Assembly: GCA_030068145.1 (NCBI GenBank)
Contig: JAPJBO010000234.1
Span: 205,328 to 269,327, forward strand
DNA length: 64,000 bases
DNA from: Diplonema papillatum
Lineage: Eukaryota > Euglenozoa > Diplonemea > Diplonemida > Diplonemidae
Direction: 5' to 3'
The notes under the pieces were generated by a model that made no database searches, was not told the DNA's origin, and worked only from the letters and a program-made list of their open reading frames with translations. The stretch's first letter is position 1. Each line of letters opens with the position of its first letter. A program made the position numbers and the translations under genes. Below are positions 59,020-64,000 of this stretch, in pieces.

Positions 59020-59465
59020 GGACTAAGGTTCCGTCGGTCCACTGCACGCGCCGGCGAAGTTGTCGCACTGCGGCTGCTGCCTCGGGTCGGCGACCCACTT
59101 CAGGATGATTGAGCCAGTCCGTCCCTATCTCTTGAAACTGCATCGAAGTGTCTGCCGCTGTTTATCACAGTGAATCACGGTCCACCACGGTCTATTAGGT
59201 TCATCCCAAGTCCCTAGAGCTGCACCGAATTGCCCGGTGCTGTATTATTCCGTCTATCACGGTTTATCAAGAGGGGATGGACCGGCTCAATGATGCAAGG
59301 GTACCACTCTCCCGAACCAAAACGTGACCGCCGAATCGCCTTCCTCCGCGACGTACGCTGTGTAGGACCGCCACCCCCTCCCAAGCTGCCGCAGTGCCGG
59401 GTGCAGCCGCAGGCTGTCGTGGTTGACGGGCGACGCAGGCGCAGACGGAACCGGCGACCGTGCAT
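59020..59465 (-). pseudogene. Middle fragment of the 371-aa gene, split by a MITE
   Basis: 59,290-59,460 and 59,020-59,109 together match codons about 75-155 of the intact gene (57,790-58,030). The MITE at 59,110-59,289 interrupts the copy after GGATGAT; the intact gene reads straight through CAGGATGATGCAAGGGTACC at 57,866. Small indels also break the frame. Confidence 0.8.
59110..59289. mobile_element. MITE, 180 bp, TSD ATGAT
   Basis: TIRs TGAGCCAGTCCGTCCCTATC and, from the other end, TGAGCCGGTCCATCCCCTC. Flanked by ATGAT at 59,105-59,109 and 59,290-59,294. The unduplicated target survives in the intact gene near 57,868-57,872, so insertion and TSD can be read directly. Confidence 0.95.
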
Positions 59466-59756
59466 GTTTGGTAAAAAAAAATATTTTCCCCGCTGACTCA
59501 GCACAGATAAATCCTGGTCGGTATGTGCCACGTGGAACTCCTTCGATGAACGATCATGAATCGCAAGAAAATTCATTAGTGCAAGTTCTTATTTTTCTTA
59601 TGCACGCTAGTATCGAACTGTAGGTACTGTTGGGCTAGTTTCGGCTGCACCCGAGCCTGAGATGTGCTTAGTGTGTGTGCGTACAGAGTACAGATGAGTG
59701 TCATTTCGACCGTTTGTTTTGATTTTGTAAAGTTCAGCTTCGTGTGTGGTTGTGGT

Positions 59757-59826
59757 CATCCCACTTCAGGATGATCTCTCATCATCCTCCGAACCAAAAC
59801 GCGACCGCCGAATCGCCTTACTCGCA
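59757..59826 (-). pseudogene. Short fourth fragment of the 371-aa gene
   Basis: CCCACTTCAGGATGAT, then CCGAACCAAAACGCGACCGC and GAATCGCCTT match 57,858-57,922 with a few changes and a small insertion. Confidence 0.65.
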
Positions 59827-60079
59827 GTGAATTTTCAAGGTAGATTAACCCCTTACGGACGGGAGATATATATTGAGACGATGCCAAAAGGGGGGGGGGT
59901 TGGGCAGATGTTTTCTGGTATAGTCAGATACTGGGCATGTGGGGTATAGGACCCATACCCCCCCAGAAACCATGTTTTCGGGCCGATTTTGGGGTACAAT
60001 GCCCTCGGAGAACCTTTTTCTGAGCGCAAAACTCAGTTGTTGTGGACTTTGAGGCCCCAGGTAGGGTTCCGACTGTACA

Positions 60080-60637
60080 ATGGCTACGGCGGCAGCACCC
60101 ACCCAGAACAGGAACTTAACTCTGTTCTCAGAATGCGTGACTCGTAAATGCGTTTCGTTCGAAGAATTGGCTCAAAAATTTGCAAGGCAAGACGCACACG
60201 AAGTACGATAGGTCACAGGGCTCCATGCGGAGACACTTTAGAGCGACGAGAGCCTTTCTGATGAAAGCTGCAGGAGTTGACCCGATTGCGCCCGGGGTCT
60301 CTGTACAGAGGGCGACCGACAAAGGTGACCCATGAGGCAGCAGGCATTCGACGATCTCGTGGAGGCAACCACCGACGTCGTGGGTCACGGAAAAGCTGTC
60401 GTGCACAAGACGTTCGTCCGCACAAATCCTTCTAGCACAGGCTGGTGGACGAAGAAGGCCAACTAACGGCAAAGGTGTCGTACACCACGTACCGCCAGCT
60501 ACGTGGTGCCCGGTTCGAACACCTGGCCGGACGTGTGCGACACCTGCAGAAGGGAACACGATTAACCATCGCCTTCGTGAGGTTACCAGCAGCAAACTCA
60601 CTTCTTTCGATCCGACAAGCCGATTTCTGCCAATAAA
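60080..60637 (+). pseudogene. Broken plus-strand ORF before the LINE; unknown
   Basis: From ATG at 60,080 a 43-codon frame (SECVTRKCVSFEELAQKFAR) ends in TAG. Coding-like pieces then follow in other frames: MRRHFRATRAFLMKAAGVDP, QAFDDLVEATTDVVGHGKA and, to the stop near 60,637, EEGQLTAKVSYTTYRQLRGA with FEHLAGRVRHLQKGTRL. Composition and the neat final stop suggest one protein broken by several frameshifts. It could be the ORF1 of a retroelement. The minus strand is also open but less protein-like. Confidence 0.35.
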
Positions 60638-60922
60638 AGTTGCCAATACTGCCAGAAGAACCTGGGGTCAGCTTTTTTAACAACCAGGGGCCTCGCCTCC
60701 TTGATGATTGATTTGCGTTGGACGACAGGTGACTCAATCCAACTTGGGGAACTGTTTAAGCTGGTGTACAGTGGGTTTCACACTGGATTTGCGGGTGTCA
60801 CACTGGATTCCGCACTGGATTTTTGGGTGTCAGTGGATTTCACGCTGGTGAGCCAATTCACCTACCCCCCCTGAAAGCGACTTGAGCTCGATTACACTCG
60901 ATTACGCGTCGATTACACTCGC
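60638..60922. other. Spacer with a piece of the 33-bp satellite
   Basis: 60,765-60,850 contains CACACTGGATTTGCGGGTGT, CACACTGGATTCCGCACTGG and ATTTTTGGGTGTCAGTGGAT, the reverse complement of units from 1,437-1,860. 60,851-60,922 has CCAATTCACCTACCCCCC and CGATTACACT repeated four times, directly before the LINE. Confidence 0.7.
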
Positions 60923-63010
60923 TTGTGGGCGAGTACGCGGCTCAGGGACGTCGTCCAGTGGCAGGAGAAATGGATAGCGAATAGCCAGCACGGGTTCAGG
61001 CCCAAACACGGAACCGTGGACGTGGTATTCGAAATCGCCTCGCAAATCGAAGAAGCGCTCTTGACGGGAAGGGAGCTATACGGCGTGGCCCTAGACTTTG
61101 CCAAGTGTTTTGACACGGTGCCGCGAGACATCGTGTTGAAGCTGGTGGGGGAGCTGGGCCTCCATGAGAGAATCCTCGGGCCGCTGCGCGACATTTACGC
61201 GCGACTACGAAGGCGGTACAAGCTGCACATGGGAGTGGGAGGTGTCTTCTTCACCACCAATGGGATACTGCAGGGCTGCCCCCTGAGCGTGATCCTCATC
61301 AACGCGCTGCTGTCCATCGTGGTGCGCAGAGTGGACGACGTGGGGGGGGTGACGAGCGAATCCTTCGCGGACGACCTCACCCTCCTGTCGCGTCTCAAGG
61401 AAGCCTGCTTGCAGAACGCCTTGGTGGAAGTCGACAGATTTTGTTCGAACACCGGCATGTCGATCGGGATACCGAAGACGTTTGCTTTTGGGACGCCGAA
61501 GGCGTATGAAGCGAAGTTGAGGGTAGGCGGCGCACTTATCGCGACGAAGGAGGAGCTCACCATCGTTGGGTGTCTAGTCGGCACGAAGCGAACACGCAGG
61601 ACAACGGACCTGCGCTACGACCAGCGTGCAGAGGAGGCCGAACGGTTGGGTGCTCTACCGATCTCGATGGCGCAGAGGTCGGGGCTAGCGGCGATGGCGG
61701 TTTTACCGGCGGCGACATACGGCTCGGAGTTCGCGCTTCCGACGGTGCGGGGGCTGGGGAAGTTCACCGCAGCACTACTCAGAGGCGTCTGGGACCCGGT
61801 GAGGCTGCATAGGGCGCAGGAGGCCGTGTTGGGCATTCTAAACAAGGCCCACTTACTCGACCCATACGCAGTGCTGCCATATCGGTCACTCGGCATGATC
61901 GCAGAAGTGTGCCGAAAAAGGCCGGCGTGGAGGGCCCGCGTCGCAACAGTTCGACGGGCGTATGGCAGCAGAATCCGCGCATGGGGACCGGTCGGTATTG
62001 CGGCCGAGCATGCGAAAAAGCTCGGTATACGATGGACGGAAGATTTCGACAACGCCGAGGACGAGGCAGGGAATGTGCTGAGGCTGGTGCGACAAAGCAA
62101 GGGGGAGCGAGGGCACACCCTGAGAAAGCTGATTCGCGGCTGGCGACTAGGGGAGCTTGAGAAGAGGCGGGTAGACTTCGATGGGGTACGGGCAGGTGTA
62201 GAGTACGTCGCGACGAATGCCTACGGGCTGAAGGCGTCGACAACGCTGACGGCTGCACGGGACGTTGCCGAGGTCGTGGCTGGGTCGGTGATGACGGAGT
62301 CACATGCTGCCAAGCTGTGGGGAGGTGACGGGCTGTGCAGACGCTGTGTCGAGCCGACGGAGGAAACCCTGGGCCACATTTGGTGGCAATGCCGGGCGTA
62401 CGAACGGATCCGAGCGCAACACCAGTATGCCGAAATTGTTGGCGCGGATCGCTCGACTTGGCCCCCGTGCCTGCAAGAACACGGGATACTGCCGAAGGGA
62501 AGTCGAGTCAACATCGAAGTGCTGCACACGTTCATGGCGGAGGTCATGCACGAGAGACGACGGCTGGAGAGAGAAGGAAGAGACCGGGCGGTCGGCCACC
62601 CCTGGAGACAATTGCACCCTGACGACTGCCCCCCGCGCCGGCTGAATTTCGAAGCGATCGCTGGACCGGGGACCTTCGCGGCGGTCGGAGGAGAGAGGTG
62701 GTTCCGGGCGCTGCAGTATTGGCTGGATGGGATGTGCTGGTCGGTGGCGGGTGACGTGTCGACGGCAGAGCTCGCCATCGACTTTGAGGTGTACACCGGA
62801 TTGGACCTTCCAGGAAGTGTCGTAGCAACGACGGACGGGACACCGTTGAGCATGCGTGCGAGGGTACTCGCAGGGCTCGCTTTGAAAGACCGTCGGGGAC
62901 GCGCTGGAGCGGAACGGCGACGAACCGCCTCTGCCGGGAAGGAAATGGTGGAGAAGATAGGGTCGTTGAGAACGGTGGGAGCCCGCCGTGCCTCACGGGG
63001 TACGAGATGA
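60923..63010 (+). CDS. LINE reverse transcriptase, 5'-truncated
   Basis: The frame enters without ATG (first codon TTG, and open a little further upstream), in the region just before RT motif 2 (WASTRLRDVVQWQEKWIAN, then SQHGFRPKHGT). Motif A is ALDFAKCFD (56-64), motif B NGILQGCPLS (113-122) and motif C SFADDLTLL with Asp150 and Asp151; the catalytic residues are intact. A CCHC finger follows at C472-x2-C475-x9-H485-x4-C490, and then about 200 residues without a recognised domain. Any endonuclease and motifs 0-1 expected upstream are missing, consistent with 5' truncation during target-primed insertion. It stops at TGA 63,008-63,010, overlapping the next ORF. A long open frame with intact motifs points to a recent insertion. 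Confidence 0.88.
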   Translation: MWASTRLRDVVQWQEKWIANSQHGFRPKHGTVDVVFEIASQIEEALLTGRELYGVALDFAKCFDTVPRDIVLKLVGELGLHERILGPLRDIYARLRRRYKLHMGVGGVFFTTNGILQGCPLSVILINALLSIVVRRVDDVGGVTSESFADDLTLLSRLKEACLQNALVEVDRFCSNTGMSIGIPKTFAFGTPKAYEAKLRVGGALIATKEELTIVGCLVGTKRTRRTTDLRYDQRAEEAERLGALPISMAQRSGLAAMAVLPAATYGSEFALPTVRGLGKFTAALLRGVWDPVRLHRAQEAVLGILNKAHLLDPYAVLPYRSLGMIAEVCRKRPAWRARVATVRRAYGSRIRAWGPVGIAAEHAKKLGIRWTEDFDNAEDEAGNVLRLVRQSKGERGHTLRKLIRGWRLGELEKRRVDFDGVRAGVEYVATNAYGLKASTTLTAARDVAEVVAGSVMTESHAAKLWGGDGLCRRCVEPTEETLGHIWWQCRAYERIRAQHQYAEIVGADRSTWPPCLQEHGILPKGSRVNIEVLHTFMAEVMHERRRLEREGRDRAVGHPWRQLHPDDCPPRRLNFEAIAGPGTFAAVGGERWFRALQYWLDGMCWSVAGDVSTAELAIDFEVYTGLDLPGSVVATTDGTPLSMRARVLAGLALKDRRGRAGAERRRTASAGKEMVEKIGSLRTVGARRASRGTR

Positions 63011-63990
63011 GGCCAATCTTCCGTGGTGGTACGGAGACGATGGAAGTGCTCGAGACACAACTGACGACGGCTCGGCACGGATTCAACGGCGAGGCGTGGG
63101 GGATGGATCTTTTCCCGACGTACGGAGGTGGAAGAGCGGAGCGTGCGGCGAGATGGGCGGTGTTCAACGACGCTACGGAGAAGAAGAAAGGCAAGAAGAC
63201 GGCAGTCGTCGGAGGGGATCCGTGGTACGTGCCGGAAGGGGCTCCCCGACACGAAAAAAAGGGTGAGCGGGTGTGCCACGAGCACCAAAAGGTGAAATGC
63301 GACGGGTGCAAGCGCCAGGGCAAGTCGGTGGCGTGGTGCTGTAAGGCCCACCACAAGGAAGACGACGGCCTTGCGGTGAAGTTCTGCGCGCAGCACCGCC
63401 TGACGCAATGCGCGACGTGCAAGACGATCGCGGAGTGCTGCCGCAACGGACACCACCGGTGCCTTGATCATGGCATGCCGACGTGTGCGCACTGCAGCCG
63501 GCTCGCGGACTTGCGGAGTCGAAGGCCCAAACTGTGCTGTCGGAAAGGGCACCACCGGGCGGCCGTGGCGAGAGGAGAAGAAGCAGCATCGAAGAAGAGG
63601 AAGGCGGAGCCGGAGGGCGCCGCGACAGCGCCGAGACAGGCGAGACGTGAGAACGTGGTGTTCATTCTGCGGGAAGCAGCGGAAGGCGAGCGAGAGCCCG
63701 CAACATCAACGCCGACATCAGCAGCGAAGGTCGGGAAGACGGCGCACAACGCGCCAGCGAAGAAGCGGCAATCGGACTCCGCGGCGGAGCCGGTACCGAA
63801 AAGACGCAAAGGACGCGTCGATGTGCCACGACCATCGCCCAGGCCGCCGAAAAAGCAGAAATTCGACGCGCAACCGATGAACCTCGACGAGCAATCGAAG
63901 AAGAAGCGAAGCACCAAACGCGCGCCTGAGCGCGACGATCAAGACGAGCTAAAGAGGCGAAAGCATGACACTTCACGTGCGAAGAGATAA
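63007..63990 (+). CDS. LINE downstream ORF: Cys/His-repeat basic protein, 327 aa
   Basis: Starts at ATG 63,007, so its first base pairs overlap the RT stop as ATGA. Residues 1-85 include WGMDLFPTYGGG and WYVPEGAP. Three modules then follow the pattern C-x2-H-x5-C-x2-C-(8 to 14)-C-C-x3-H-H: residues 90-116, 127-150 and 152-183 (CHEHQKVKCDGC; CAQHRLTQCATC; CLDHGMPTCAHC, each ending CC..xHH). The C-terminal 140 residues are a Lys/Arg-rich tail with several NLS-like clusters (KKRK, PKRRKGR, KKKRSTKR), ending DTSRAKR. A zinc-binding RNA/DNA-binding partner of the RT is inferred. Relics of this ORF's 3' end lie at 3,045, 35,190 and 42,205, so the family has been active here. Stop at 63,988; the window ends 10 bp later. 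Confidence 0.8.
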   Translation: MRPIFRGGTETMEVLETQLTTARHGFNGEAWGMDLFPTYGGGRAERAARWAVFNDATEKKKGKKTAVVGGDPWYVPEGAPRHEKKGERVCHEHQKVKCDGCKRQGKSVAWCCKAHHKEDDGLAVKFCAQHRLTQCATCKTIAECCRNGHHRCLDHGMPTCAHCSRLADLRSRRPKLCCRKGHHRAAVARGEEAASKKRKAEPEGAATAPRQARRENVVFILREAAEGEREPATSTPTSAAKVGKTAHNAPAKKRQSDSAAEPVPKRRKGRVDVPRPSPRPPKKQKFDAQPMNLDEQSKKKRSTKRAPERDDQDELKRRKHDTSRAKR

Positions 63991-64000
63991 CCGCGCCGTC

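Noticed and set aside
61195..63917. Minus-strand open frames opposite the LINE (up to 444 codons)
   Set aside because: Antisense to intact RT motifs and the Cys/His modules; no independent features.

Overview
This window looks like nuclear DNA from a repeat-rich eukaryote, most likely a protist or alga. The genes recognised are eukaryote-type: a Pcc1/LAGE3 KEOPS subunit, an NAA60-type N-terminal acetyltransferase, a ubiquitin-specific protease, LINE and Penelope-type reverse transcriptases and a MULE transposase. No operons are seen, the ORFs appear intronless, and minisatellites, homopolymer runs and several transposon classes fill the gaps. I cannot name the species. Nearly all host-like genes lie on the minus strand, as isolated single ORFs several kb apart.

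Layout. 0.3-1.9 kb: two minisatellites and a tRNA-like SINE. 2.7-6.5 kb: a zinc-knuckle/Cys-rich gene with truncated tandem copies. 7-11.2 kb: minisatellites. 11.3-13 kb: a SINE, the Pcc1 gene and the 3' end of a LINE reverse transcriptase. 17.3-20 kb: the NAA60-like gene with a broken tandem copy. 20.8-27.7 kb: a nested transposon block. In it, a MULE transposase gene is split by a minus-strand element carrying a Penelope-like reverse transcriptase and, in the same frame, an intact-looking USP deubiquitinase. About 92 bp of the MULE is duplicated at the two ends, and satellite arrays lie outside. 30-33.6 kb: a 1,212-residue protein with polyQ, tandem repeats, a PDZ-like segment and a C-terminal region resembling the poly(A)-polymerase-associated fold. 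36.3-38.5 kb: a homogeneous 93-bp satellite. 43.7-45.4 and 47.5-49.1 kb: two unknown genes, each with a partial tandem copy. 50.9-55.9 kb: an aminotransferase-V-like fragment, small unknown ORFs, a 70-bp array and a CCCH-finger gag-like protein. 57.1-59.8 kb: a two-helix membrane protein with broken copies, one carrying a MITE insertion. 60.9-64 kb: a 5'-truncated LINE whose reverse transcriptase ORF overlaps a downstream Cys/His-repeat ORF by ATGA.

Three themes recur. Most genes have a truncated tandem copy beside them. A TATA-containing cassette is dispersed over the window and twice sits directly upstream of an intact ORF in the correct orientation. A MITE family (TIR TGAGCCGGTCC) makes clean 5-bp target duplications at three sites. 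All of this was read by eye; domain calls rest on motif recognition and no searches were run.
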